From Afipia sp049747295 (lineage in GTDB: Bacteria > Pseudomonadota > Alphaproteobacteria > Rhizobiales > Xanthobacteraceae), in contig NZ_JBMHJM010000001.1 of assembly GCF_049747295.1 (NCBI RefSeq), positions 2,914,001 to 2,978,000 on the forward strand: a stretch of DNA of 64,000 nt, in the 5' to 3' direction. The translations under genes were made by a program, and so were the position numbers. This document shows, in pieces, positions 1 to 8,409 of the stretch (positions are counted from its first letter, which is position 1; each line of letters opens with the position of its first letter). A model generated the notes under the pieces. It did no database searches and had not been told where the DNA came from. It worked only from the letters and a program-made list of their open reading frames with translations.

Positions 1-1
1 G

Positions 2-895
2 TATAGCATCACCGGGGCAAGGCGATTGCTGGAATGGGAGGCGGCTTGGCTTCCGGGCTACGCGGATTCAAAGCCGGTGCGGTTCGGCAATGCCGCGCAT
101 GCGCAACTTCAGCTCGATGTCTACGGCGAGTTGATGGACACCTTCCATCAGGCGCGCACGCTCAAGGTCGACCTGGATGGCGGGACATGGGCGCTTCAGT
201 GCAAGATTCTCGAGCACCTGGCTAAAATCTGGCATTTGCCGGATAGCGGCATCTGGGAGCTACGCGGCGGGCCACGGCACTATGTGCTGTCCAAAGTGAT
301 GTGTTGGGTCGCATTCGATCGCGCCATCAAGAGTGCTGAGACCTTCAATTTTGACGGCCCCGTCGAACATTGGCGAGTGTTGCGCCATAGCATTCATACA
401 GACATCTGCGTCAACGGTTTCGACGCCGAGGGCAATACATTCGTCGTGTCGTACGGTGCGGATTTGCTCGATGCCAGCCTGTTGTTATTGCCGGAAGTCG
501 GGTTTTTGCCGCCGGATGATCCACGGATTTCCGGGACAATCGCCGCAATCGAAAAACACCTGATACGCGATGGATTTGTCCTTCGTCACGACCCACGCGC
601 AACGCCATCCGACGAAGTCGAACCCATCGAGGGCGCTTTTCTTGCGTGTACGCTGTGGCTGGCGGACGCTTATGTCCTCGTCGGTCGGGTGGACGAAGCG
701 CGCGAGCTATTCCGGCGGGTTGCAGGTATCGCCAACGATGTCGGGCTGATTGCCGAGGAATACGATCCGGCAACGCAAAGGCAATTGGGCAATTTTCCTC
801 AGGCGCTGACGCATATCGCCATCATCAACACGGCCCACAACATTTACGAGGCGCTTCATCCCGCCAAAAAGCCGGCGGTGCAGCGCGCGACTTGA
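2..895 (+). CDS. Glycoside hydrolase family 15 protein, 3' part
   Basis: Partial gene: the frame is open from the first bases of the window and the residues before the first Met (YSITGARRLLEWE) already match the family, so the true start lies upstream. About 297 residues remain. GH15 signatures seen are LPGYADSKPVRFGNAA, QLQLDVYGELMD, the EGAFLACTLWLAD stretch and LIAEEYDPATQRQLGNFPQALTH near the C terminus, where the family's catalytic base Glu lies. Such proteins are glucoamylase- or trehalase-like and remove glucose from alpha-glucans or trehalose, usually in the cytoplasm when no signal peptide is present; the N terminus cannot be seen here. It converges on the sugar-metabolism cluster, which fits a role in glucan or trehalose use. 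Substrate is not decidable from this fragment. Confidence 0.85.
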   Translation, partial: YSITGARRLLEWEAAWLPGYADSKPVRFGNAAHAQLQLDVYGELMDTFHQARTLKVDLDGGTWALQCKILEHLAKIWHLPDSGIWELRGGPRHYVLSKVMCWVAFDRAIKSAETFNFDGPVEHWRVLRHSIHTDICVNGFDAEGNTFVVSYGADLLDASLLLLPEVGFLPPDDPRISGTIAAIEKHLIRDGFVLRHDPRATPSDEVEPIEGAFLACTLWLADAYVLVGRVDEARELFRRVAGIANDVGLIAEEYDPATQRQLGNFPQALTHIAIINTAHNIYEALHPAKKPAVQRAT

Positions 896-908
896 AAGCG
901 GGCTGCGT

Positions 909-1715
909 TCAGTTGTTCAGCGTCAGGATCGTCGCAACCGCCTTGGCAAAGCCGTCATCCTCGTTGGATGCGGTCACATGGACGGCCTGCGCCTTGATCG
1001 CATCTGTTGCATTCCCCATCGCGAAGGACAATCCGCTGACGCGAAACATGGGAACGTCGTTGGTCATGTCACCGATTGTTGCGATGGCCTGCGGAGGGAT
1101 GTTCAGGCGCTTCGCCATTGCTTTCACGAAGGTGCCTTTGTCGTGTCCCGGCGGAGTGACGTCGAGATAGTAATTCTGCGAACGAGCTGCATGGGCATCC
1201 GCGCCCAGCGTGGTCTGCAATTCCGGTTCGCACCGGGCGAGCAGGTCGAAGTCGGCACTGACGCCGACGATCTTGCAGACCTGATCAAGATATGGGGCGT
1301 TGTCCGCAACGAGTAGTGGATCCGTATCGATCGTTCTTTTTTCGTGCGCGACGTAGTGCCCGTCGTCGCGATGGATAATCCAATGCTCGTTGGTGAAAAT
1401 CCAGACGTCGATCCCATGGCGGGCGAACAACGCGAGACTGGTCCTGACCGCGTTGCGGGGAATCGTCTGCTGTTCGTCGACAGTCAAGTCTGGGCGCACA
1501 ATAGAGCTACCGTTGAAGGCGCCCATCGGCAGATCGAGGTTAAGCGGTTCACGCAGCATGCGCATGCCGAAAGGTGGACGGCTGCTGGTGACCGAGAATT
1601 GGATGCCTCGTGCGCGTAGTTCGCGCACGGCGTCGATGGAAGCCGATGTGAGACGCTTGTCCTTGGTGACCAGCGTGCCGTCGACATCCGAGATCAGAAG
1701 CTTGATGGCCGTCAT
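909..1715 (-). CDS. Cof-type HAD-superfamily hydrolase
   Basis: A 268-residue HAD phosphatase of the Cof (type IIB cap) group. The nucleophile motif DVDGTL is at residues 10-15 and the C-terminal metal-binding motif TIGDMTNDVPMF is near residue 215, with the large cap between them. Members dephosphorylate sugar phosphates, nucleotides or cofactor phosphates; the substrate cannot be read from sequence. The start ATG overlaps the gntK stop as ATGA, so it is the last gene of the long minus-strand cluster and probably translationally coupled to gntK. Its position suggests a sugar-phosphate substrate, which is inference. Confidence 0.85.
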   Translation of the reverse strand: MTAIKLLISDVDGTLVTKDKRLTSASIDAVRELRARGIQFSVTSSRPPFGMRMLREPLNLDLPMGAFNGSSIVRPDLTVDEQQTIPRNAVRTSLALFARHGIDVWIFTNEHWIIHRDDGHYVAHEKRTIDTDPLLVADNAPYLDQVCKIVGVSADFDLLARCEPELQTTLGADAHAARSQNYYLDVTPPGHDKGTFVKAMAKRLNIPPQAIATIGDMTNDVPMFRVSGLSFAMGNATDAIKAQAVHVTASNEDDGFAKAVATILTLNN

Positions 1716-2254
1716 GAGGCGAGGGATCCGGGTTCTGGCGACATCCGCAATCGATCGGCAATCGTGGCTACGATCCGGTCGACCGGCGCATCGATATCAA
1801 CAACGACAACATTCTCGTCCACTGTCGGCTCCTCGATCGTCGCGAACTGGCTGTCGAGCAGGGACGCCGGCATGAAGTGGCCCTTTCGCAGCGTCAATCG
1901 CTCCGCAATGAGATCGCGCGTGCCTTTGAGGTACACCAGCCGCACATCTGGGCGGCCATGGACAAGCACATCCCGATAAGCGCGTTTCAGCGCTGAACAA
2001 GACACCACGAATGGACGGCCGGTGGCGGCTCGGCGGTCGATGTCGTCCGCGATGGCCTGGAGCCACGGCCAACGATCTTCGTCCGTCAGCGGAGTGCCCG
2101 CGTGCATCTTCGCGACGTTGGAGGCGGGATGGTAGGAATCACCGTCCTCACACGCGAAGCCGATGTGCTTGGCGAGCGCCGCAGCAATCGTGCTTTTGCC
2201 GGAGCCGGAGACGCCCATGACGATGATGGCTGAAATCTTAGTGGGAGCCTGCAT
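1712..2254 (-). CDS. gntK: Gluconokinase
   Basis: A 180-residue kinase that phosphorylates gluconate to 6-phosphogluconate with ATP. The Walker A P-loop GVSGSGKST is at residues 14-22 and is followed by the family block EDGDSYHPASNVAKMHAGTPL and by DEDRWPWL; the later CSALKRAYRDVL stretch is also typical. Length matches the GntK family. The chosen start overlaps the end of pgl by 17 bases; a start at the internal Met just before the P-loop would shorten the N terminus unusually. It supplies the same product that Zwf and Pgl make, so it is a side entry into the pentose phosphate route encoded by its neighbours. Confidence 0.92.
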   Translation of the reverse strand: MQAPTKISAIIVMGVSGSGKSTIAAALAKHIGFACEDGDSYHPASNVAKMHAGTPLTDEDRWPWLQAIADDIDRRAATGRPFVVSCSALKRAYRDVLVHGRPDVRLVYLKGTRDLIAERLTLRKGHFMPASLLDSQFATIEEPTVDENVVVVDIDAPVDRIVATIADRLRMSPEPGSLAS

Positions 2255-3002
2255 GGCTGCTGTCGATGTTCCTCGGGGCTGCGGCTTGATCGAGCAGCCA
2301 AACTGTTTCGCCGCGCATTGCGTGCGCCCGCATCGCCGGAAGATCTTCGCCGGACAATGCGCGGGTGAGAATATCGCGCTTCTCGTCGCCGGACACCAGA
2401 AAGAGCATTTCCCCTGTGGATGCCAGGCAGGGAAACGTCAGGCTGACGCGGGGGACGAAGGGCGCGACATTCGCGTGTGCCACGCCAACGACCCATCGTT
2501 GGTGTTCTTCCAGCGCCGCCGCATGGGGAAACAAGGACGCCGTATGCCCATCGGGGCCGATGCCCATCAGGACAAGATCGAACAAGGGCGGCTCGTGATC
2601 CAAAGCCGCAGTGTGAAACGATTTCAGCTCGCGCTCATAGCGCTCGGCGGCCTCATCCGGTGTCGCGGCAGAGGTGGGGATGGCGTGGACATTTTCCGAG
2701 GGCGCGCATGCATCGAGAAAAGCTGCGCGAGCCATGCCGATGTTGCTGAGCGGGTCGTCCTGCGGCACGAAGCGATCGTCGGTCATAAACCAGTGGACGC
2801 GCGACCACGGGATCTGCGCGCGCCAGGGCTCTGTTGCCAGCAATTCATAAAGCCGTCGCGGTGTTGAGCCGCCAGTCAGGCAGATCCTCACCTGCTGCGG
2901 GTTTTTCGCGATGCGTTCGATCAATCGCGTGGCTGCGGTTTCCGCCAGCGATTGGCCGCCGGCAACAACGGTGGTGCGGCGCTGTGAGGCGGGCGTGCTC
3001 AT
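2238..3002 (-). CDS. pgl: 6-phosphogluconolactonase
   Basis: A 254-residue DevB/PglS-type lactonase that hydrolyses 6-phosphoglucono-lactone, the step between Zwf and Gnd. Seen motifs are LTGGSTPRR (residues 42-50), TDDRFVPQDDPLSN (74-87) and GIGPDGHTASLFPH (147-160), the three conserved blocks of the family. No signal peptide; cytoplasmic. The start codon overlaps the zwf stop as ATGA, indicating coupling with zwf. Confusion with glucosamine-6-phosphate deaminase is possible for this fold, but the neighbours and the GxGxDGHTAS block argue for the lactonase. Confidence 0.93.
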   Translation of the reverse strand: MSTPASQRRTTVVAGGQSLAETAATRLIERIAKNPQQVRICLTGGSTPRRLYELLATEPWRAQIPWSRVHWFMTDDRFVPQDDPLSNIGMARAAFLDACAPSENVHAIPTSAATPDEAAERYERELKSFHTAALDHEPPLFDLVLMGIGPDGHTASLFPHAAALEEHQRWVVGVAHANVAPFVPRVSLTFPCLASTGEMLFLVSGDEKRDILTRALSGEDLPAMRAHAMRGETVWLLDQAAAPRNIDSSHAGSH

Positions 3003-4519
3003 TCGCCGTCGATCCGGCGCCAGCGGCGACCGTCGCGCTCGATGAGCTCATCGGCTTCCTTCGGACCATCCGTCCCGGCGCGGTAGAGCGAAAGCCCGTT
3101 GCCGCCGGCCTTCTTCCAGGCGTCGATAAAGGGTTGAACGGCCTGCCAGCCCGCCTCGACGCTGTCCGCGCGCTGGAACAGAATGTTGTCGCCGATCATG
3201 CAGTCATAGAGCAGGGTCTCATAACCGGTACTCGGCGCGGACTTGAAGTAGTCCTTGTATTTGAACTTCATCTCCACGCCGTCGACGGTGACGGTTGGTC
3301 CGGGCACCTTGGTGTTGAATTGGAGCGTGATGCCCTCTGTCGGCTCGACACCGATCACGAGATAGTTCTGCGATAAGCGCTCGACCTCGGTGGCGCGAAA
3401 CATCGAAAAGGGCGCCGCCTTGAAGCGGATCGCCACTTCCGTGCGTTTCGCGGACATCGCCTTGCCTGTGCGCAGGTAGAACGGAACGCCGGCCCAGCGC
3501 CAGTTATCGATGGTCAGCTTCAACGCGGCATAGGTCTCGACCACGCTGTCGGGAGAGACGTTCTTGGTTCGACGATAATCGTCAATGTCCTTGTCGCGAA
3601 TGCGGCCGGCTACGTATTGCCCGCGAACCGAGTTCTTAAGCGCCTCGTCTTCGCTCTGGAGTTGGATAGCGGAGAGAACTTCACCTTTTTCCGAACGCAC
3701 CGAATGCGCGTCGAACCGCGACGGCGGCTCCATCGCGACCAACGCAAGCAGCTGAAAGAGGTGATTGGGCACCATGTCGCGCAACGCCCCGGTCGATTCG
3801 TAGAAGCTGCCGCGGCGACCGACGTCGAGCATCTCGGACACGGTGATCTGCACATGGTCGATATGGTTGCGATTCCAGATCGGCTCGAACATGCCGTTGG
3901 CAAAGCGCAGCACCAGAATGTTCTGTACGGTTTCTTTGCCGAGGTAGTGATCGATCCGATAGATCTGATGCTCATTGACGAGTTTCAGCAGATCGCGATT
4001 CAACTCTTTTGCAGATTTGAGATCCGTGCCGAACGGCTTTTCGACCACCAGGCGGCGCCAGCCATCGGGCTGATCGGTCAGGAGGCCCATCTTGCTGAGT
4101 TCTTCGGCGATGGGCTTGAAGGCGTTGGGCGGGACGGCGAGGTAGAACAGATTATTCGTGATGCCGTCGGTCTTGGCGATCCTCTCCAGATGGTCCTTCA
4201 GTCGTTTGAACGATCCAGGTTCGGCAGGATCAGCATGGATACTCAAGATGCAGTCGAACAGCTTCGTCGCGACGGCTTTGTCGATGGGGCGCGTTGCGAA
4301 CTGCTGCAGCGCCTTCATCAGGTCGTCTTTCAGCGTCGCGCTTTGGATTTCCGTGCGGGTAATTCCAACCACGCAGAACTTTTCGGGCAACAACCCGGAC
4401 TCGGCCAGATTGTAGAGTGCCGGAATCACGAGCCGGTGAGCGAGATCGCCGGTGATGCCGAACACCACAAAGCAACATGAATCAGGGACCCTGGGCTTGG
4501 TGGTGGTATCAGAACTCAT
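2999..4519 (-). CDS. zwf: Glucose-6-phosphate 1-dehydrogenase
   Basis: 506 residues; oxidises glucose 6-phosphate to the lactone with NADP+, the entry to the oxidative pentose phosphate or Entner-Doudoroff route. The nucleotide-binding motif GITGDLAHR is at residues 21-29, VVEKPFG at 158-164, and the active-site signature RIDHYLGKE at 188-196. An in-frame Met 100 codons upstream exists, but that extension is Arg-rich, low in family similarity and overlaps gnd; the chosen ATG has the Shine-Dalgarno GAGGTG three bases before it. It is 20 bases downstream of gnd and overlaps pgl by four bases. A main NADPH source in this gene group. Confidence 0.95.
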   Translation of the reverse strand: MSSDTTTKPRVPDSCCFVVFGITGDLAHRLVIPALYNLAESGLLPEKFCVVGITRTEIQSATLKDDLMKALQQFATRPIDKAVATKLFDCILSIHADPAEPGSFKRLKDHLERIAKTDGITNNLFYLAVPPNAFKPIAEELSKMGLLTDQPDGWRRLVVEKPFGTDLKSAKELNRDLLKLVNEHQIYRIDHYLGKETVQNILVLRFANGMFEPIWNRNHIDHVQITVSEMLDVGRRGSFYESTGALRDMVPNHLFQLLALVAMEPPSRFDAHSVRSEKGEVLSAIQLQSEDEALKNSVRGQYVAGRIRDKDIDDYRRTKNVSPDSVVETYAALKLTIDNWRWAGVPFYLRTGKAMSAKRTEVAIRFKAAPFSMFRATEVERLSQNYLVIGVEPTEGITLQFNTKVPGPTVTVDGVEMKFKYKDYFKSAPSTGYETLLYDCMIGDNILFQRADSVEAGWQAVQPFIDAWKKAGGNGLSLYRAGTDGPKEADELIERDGRRWRRIDGE

Positions 4520-4539
4520 CGGCACCTCTTTTAAATTGT

Positions 4540-5550
4540 TTATTCCGCAGCTTTCTTGCCGGCATCGCCGAGCTTGGGCGGCTCGGTGTGGCCGCCGAAG
4601 CCATGGCGCATGGCGGAAAGGATCTTCTCCGCAAAGGTGTGCTCCTTCCGCGAGCGGAAGCGGGCGTAAAGCGCAGCCGTGATCACTTCCGCAGGCACGG
4701 CTTCGTCGATCGCTGCATTGATAGTCCAGCGGCCTTCGCCCGAATCCTCGACGAACCCGGAGTAGTTTTCGAGCGTGTCGTTCTTTGCCAGCGCCGCGGC
4801 CGTGAGATCGAGCAGCCACGAGCTGACAACGCTGCCCCGACGCCAGACTTCGGCGATGTCAGGGATGTTCAGGTCGAACCGATGCGCAGGGGGCAGGGCG
4901 TCGATATTCGCGTTCTTGAGAATATCGAAGCCTTCGGCATAGGCCTGCATCAGGCCATATTCGATGCCGTTGTGAACCATTTTGACGAAATGGCCTGCAC
5001 CAACGGGACCGGCGTGGATATAGCCTTGCTCGGCGCGGGGATCGCGCTCCTCACGGCCTGACGTGCGCGGAATCTCGCCAAGCCCGGGGGCGAGGCTTGC
5101 AAAGATGGGATCAAGGCGATTCACGGTCTCGGTCTCGCCGCCGATCATCATGCAGTAGCCGCGCTCGAGGCCCCAGACGCCGCCGCTGGTGCCGACATCG
5201 ACATAATGAATGCCAATCCTTTTCAATTCACCGGCGCGGCGGACGTCGTCTTGCCAGAATGTATTGCCGCCATCGATGATGGTATCGCCGCTCTCCATGC
5301 TCTTGCGGAGCGTTGCGATGGTCTCTTCCGTGATTTTGCCGGCGGGCAGCATCACCCAGACCACCCGAGGGGCGCTCAGTTTTTTGACGAAATCCTGAAG
5401 CGAGGTCGCTCCGGTAGCGCCCGCGGAGGCGAGATCCGCCACAGCCTTGACGTTGGTGTCGTAGACGACAACCTGATGCTGGCCCTTGGTCATCAGGCGG
5501 CGAACGATATTGCCGCCCATGCGTCCCAGGCCGACGAGTCCGATCTGCAT
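4540..5550 (-). CDS. gnd: 6-phosphogluconate dehydrogenase, decarboxylating (short form)
   Basis: 336 residues, much shorter than the ~470-residue enteric enzyme, as in the GndA/YqeC-like short class found in many alphaproteobacteria. The Rossmann glycine motif GLGRMG is at residues 7-12, the DVGTSGGVWGLERG block at 118-131, and the substrate/catalytic block GAGHFVKMVHNGIEYG at 184-199 carries the conserved Lys and Asn. It converts 6-phosphogluconate to ribulose 5-phosphate and CO2; short forms are often NAD+-preferring, which the sequence does not settle. It sits between tal-pgi (9-base gap) and zwf (20-base gap). Confidence 0.93.
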   Translation of the reverse strand: MQIGLVGLGRMGGNIVRRLMTKGQHQVVVYDTNVKAVADLASAGATGATSLQDFVKKLSAPRVVWVMLPAGKITEETIATLRKSMESGDTIIDGGNTFWQDDVRRAGELKRIGIHYVDVGTSGGVWGLERGYCMMIGGETETVNRLDPIFASLAPGLGEIPRTSGREERDPRAEQGYIHAGPVGAGHFVKMVHNGIEYGLMQAYAEGFDILKNANIDALPPAHRFDLNIPDIAEVWRRGSVVSSWLLDLTAAALAKNDTLENYSGFVEDSGEGRWTINAAIDEAVPAEVITAALYARFRSRKEHTFAEKILSAMRHGFGGHTEPPKLGDAGKKAAE

Positions 5551-5559
5551 GTGTCGTTC

Positions 5560-8409
5560 CTATGACAGCGCGCTTTGAACAGCCGCGCGGATGGTTGCGA
5601 GTCCTTTGGTGACATCGCCCTTGATATGCAGACGCAATGCGCGGCGATCACGCTCGGTCAATACGTCAAAATCCCCGCGCGCCTGCGCCGCTTTGATCAC
5701 GCCGAAACTCGCCTTGTGGCCGGGAATGGGCAGATCGTTGGCGTCTTCCGCTGTGATCTGCAGAAAGACTCCGCTGTTCGGTCCGCCTTTGTAGGCCTGC
5801 CCGGTCGAATGCAGGAAGCGCGGACCGAAGCCGACGCAGGTGGCGACATGCTTCTTGTCCCGGATCGCCATCCGCATGTCCTGCGTTACTGCGAGATCGG
5901 CATCGTTATGGTCGATATAAGCCAAAATCGCCGCGTAGTCGCCGCTTTGGATGCGCCCGAGGTGGGCCTTGAGCCATGAGGCGGTATCGCCATTTGCGCC
6001 CGCCTTGCGCAGGGCATCAGCATTCTTGGCATCGGTGTAGATATCGATGTCGCCGTCGGACGACACCGCGCTTTCGGAGGGCAGCTTGCCGGATTTCTCG
6101 AAGGCGGACGTGAGTTCGCGGGTCTTGACCTTCGCGGATTCCACGTCGGGTTGATCGAATGGGTTGATACCGATCACGGCACCCGCCACCGCAGTGGCCA
6201 TTTCGAAACGGAAGAACTCCTGGCCGATATGCTCAGGATTTGTCACCTGAATACGGATGACCGGATGGCCGGCTTTTTCCAGCGCCGCAAGCGCTGTCTC
6301 GCGCGATTTATCGCTGTCGTCTTTCAAGCGAAGGTCGATGAATACGCGGTCGTTGCCATAGACCTCGGGCTTGCCGAGCGCCTCGCCTTCGAGCGGAATC
6401 AGCGCCTTGCCGTTCTTGCCGGTGGATTCGGCGATGAGTTGCTCAGCCCACGCACCGAAATCTGCGATCTGCTTGGACCCGGTCAGCGTGATCTTGTCGC
6501 GGCCATGCTGGGCGGCGGCGCCGAGCGCGAGGCCCAGTTGAACACCAGGATTTTCGCCGGGAGGAACGTCGGGACCGCAGGCCCGCACCATGGAAGCCGC
6601 AGACTCCAGAAGTTTTCCAAGATCGATGCCGGCCGCAGCGGCAGGCACCAGGCCGAATGGCGACAGCACGGAATAGCGGCCGCCGATGCTGGGCAGGCCA
6701 TAGAAGACCTGGGCGAAGCCGCGCGATTTCGCGACCTGCTCCATCGACGAACCCGGATCAGTCACGGCGACAAAGTGTTCGCCGGCCTTGCCATTTGTCT
6801 GTTCGTTCACGCGGGCAAAGAAATAGTCCATCAATGCGTTGGGCTCAGTGGTGCCGCCGGATTTGCTCGAGACGATGAACAGCGTCTTCCCAACATTAAT
6901 CGCGGCCTCGATGCGGCGAATCTGCGCAGGATCTGTAGAATCGAGGATGCGAAGTTTCGGAAACCCTTCCGCCTGACCGAAGGTCATTGCCAGGACTTCT
7001 GGGCCAAGGCTCGAGCCGCCCATGCCGAGCACGACGGCATCGGTAAAGCCGTGACTCTTTACCCAGCCTGCGAACGCGTCGTAGCGCGAAAGCTCATTGC
7101 GCTCGCGTTCAACGATATCGAGCCAGCCGAGCCACTTGGCCTCATCCTTGCCCGTCCAGACCGATGCGTCGCGTGCCCACAATCTGCGAATGGTGCCGTC
7201 CGAGCGCCAGCGCTCCATCAGAGCTTTGCTGTCTTTTTCGATGTCTGGTGCAAGGGCGATGGTCTGGCCGTCGATCCGACCGCCGAGCATGGTGGCGCGC
7301 TTGTGCGCCACGGCCCCCAGCAGCTTGTCGAACGCTTCGGCGAACAGCTGAACGCCTTCCTTGACGAGGGTGTCTGTGATCGCGTCGAGTGAAATGCCGG
7401 CTTTTGCGAGGTCAGCAAGAACCTTCTCCGCCTCGGGGATATTTTCTTCGAGGCTGTCGCGGAGCTTGCCGTGGTCGCGGAAGGCATCGAGCGTTGCAGG
7501 CGGTACGGTGTTCACCGTGTCGCGGCCGATCAGCTCCTCGACATACAGCACATCGCTGTACGCCTTGTTCTTGGTCCCGGTGCTGGCCCACAACAAGCGC
7601 TGGACCTTGGCTCCCTTGGCCGCAAGCTTTTTCCAGCGGTCGGAGGCGATGACCTTTTTATAGTGCTGATAGGCGAGCTTGGCGTTGGCGATCGCCACCT
7701 TGCCTTTCAATGCTTCCAGCCGGGCCTTTTGATCCTTGTCATTGGCAGCGGCGATCTTCTCGTCGAGTTGCTTGTCGACGGCCGTATCGATGCGGCTGAC
7801 AAAGAAGCTGGCGACGCTGGCGATCTTGCTTGGATCGCCCCCGCCCGCGACGAAGGTTTCGAGGCCCTTCAGGTACGCTTCCAGAACCTGGGCATAGACC
7901 TTTTGCGAGAACAGCAGCGTGATGTTGATGCTGATGCCCTCTGAAATCAGCTTTCGAATGGCGGGCAAACCCTCAGGGGTCGCGGGCACCTTCACCATCA
8001 GATTGTCGCGGCCGACGGCCTTCCAAAGCCGCTCCGCCTCGGCAATGGTGCCTTTGGTGTCGAGAGCAAGGTAAGGCGATACTTCCAGGCTGACGTAGCC
8101 GTCAGCGCCTTTCAGCTCATCGTAAACCGGTTTCAGAACGTCCGCCGCGTGTTGAATGTCTTCAACGGCAAGGGCCTCATAGAGATCGCCCACGGGCCGG
8201 TCATGCTGCTTCAACAATGCTGAAATCGCATCGTCATATTCGTCGGAGCCGCCGATCGCCTTCTCAAAGATCGATGGGTTGGAGGTAACGCCTCGTACAC
8301 CATCCCGTTCGATCAGTGTCTTCAGATCGCCCTTGGCGATGAAGCCCCGTGCGAGGAAATCGAGCCAGACGGCCTGGCCATGACTTTGAAGCTTTTTGAC
8401 TGGGTTCAT
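5560..8409 (-). CDS. tal-pgi: Bifunctional transaldolase / glucose-6-phosphate isomerase
   Basis: 949 residues made of two complete enzymes. The transaldolase half covers about residues 1-370: VTSNPSIFEK at 41-50 and the Schiff-base Lys in NLMVKVPAT at residue 140. The isomerase half covers about 375-949: GMGGSSLGPEVL at 462-473 and the sugar-phosphate loop SSKSGGTTEPN at 514-524. One polypeptide therefore handles both fructose 6-phosphate as transaldolase substrate/product and its isomerisation to glucose 6-phosphate, the Zwf substrate. The start overlaps the tkt stop (ATGA), and gnd follows after 9 bases. No frameshift is visible at the junction, so it is a true fusion. Such fusions are known in other bacteria. 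Confidence 0.95.
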   Translation of the reverse strand: MNPVKKLQSHGQAVWLDFLARGFIAKGDLKTLIERDGVRGVTSNPSIFEKAIGGSDEYDDAISALLKQHDRPVGDLYEALAVEDIQHAADVLKPVYDELKGADGYVSLEVSPYLALDTKGTIAEAERLWKAVGRDNLMVKVPATPEGLPAIRKLISEGISINITLLFSQKVYAQVLEAYLKGLETFVAGGGDPSKIASVASFFVSRIDTAVDKQLDEKIAAANDKDQKARLEALKGKVAIANAKLAYQHYKKVIASDRWKKLAAKGAKVQRLLWASTGTKNKAYSDVLYVEELIGRDTVNTVPPATLDAFRDHGKLRDSLEENIPEAEKVLADLAKAGISLDAITDTLVKEGVQLFAEAFDKLLGAVAHKRATMLGGRIDGQTIALAPDIEKDSKALMERWRSDGTIRRLWARDASVWTGKDEAKWLGWLDIVERERNELSRYDAFAGWVKSHGFTDAVVLGMGGSSLGPEVLAMTFGQAEGFPKLRILDSTDPAQIRRIEAAINVGKTLFIVSSKSGGTTEPNALMDYFFARVNEQTNGKAGEHFVAVTDPGSSMEQVAKSRGFAQVFYGLPSIGGRYSVLSPFGLVPAAAAGIDLGKLLESAASMVRACGPDVPPGENPGVQLGLALGAAAQHGRDKITLTGSKQIADFGAWAEQLIAESTGKNGKALIPLEGEALGKPEVYGNDRVFIDLRLKDDSDKSRETALAALEKAGHPVIRIQVTNPEHIGQEFFRFEMATAVAGAVIGINPFDQPDVESAKVKTRELTSAFEKSGKLPSESAVSSDGDIDIYTDAKNADALRKAGANGDTASWLKAHLGRIQSGDYAAILAYIDHNDADLAVTQDMRMAIRDKKHVATCVGFGPRFLHSTGQAYKGGPNSGVFLQITAEDANDLPIPGHKASFGVIKAAQARGDFDVLTERDRRALRLHIKGDVTKGLATIRAAVQSALS

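Noticed and set aside
26..28. ATG at 32 or other internal Met as start of the GH15 gene
   Set aside because: Residues before it already match the family, so the gene begins outside the window.
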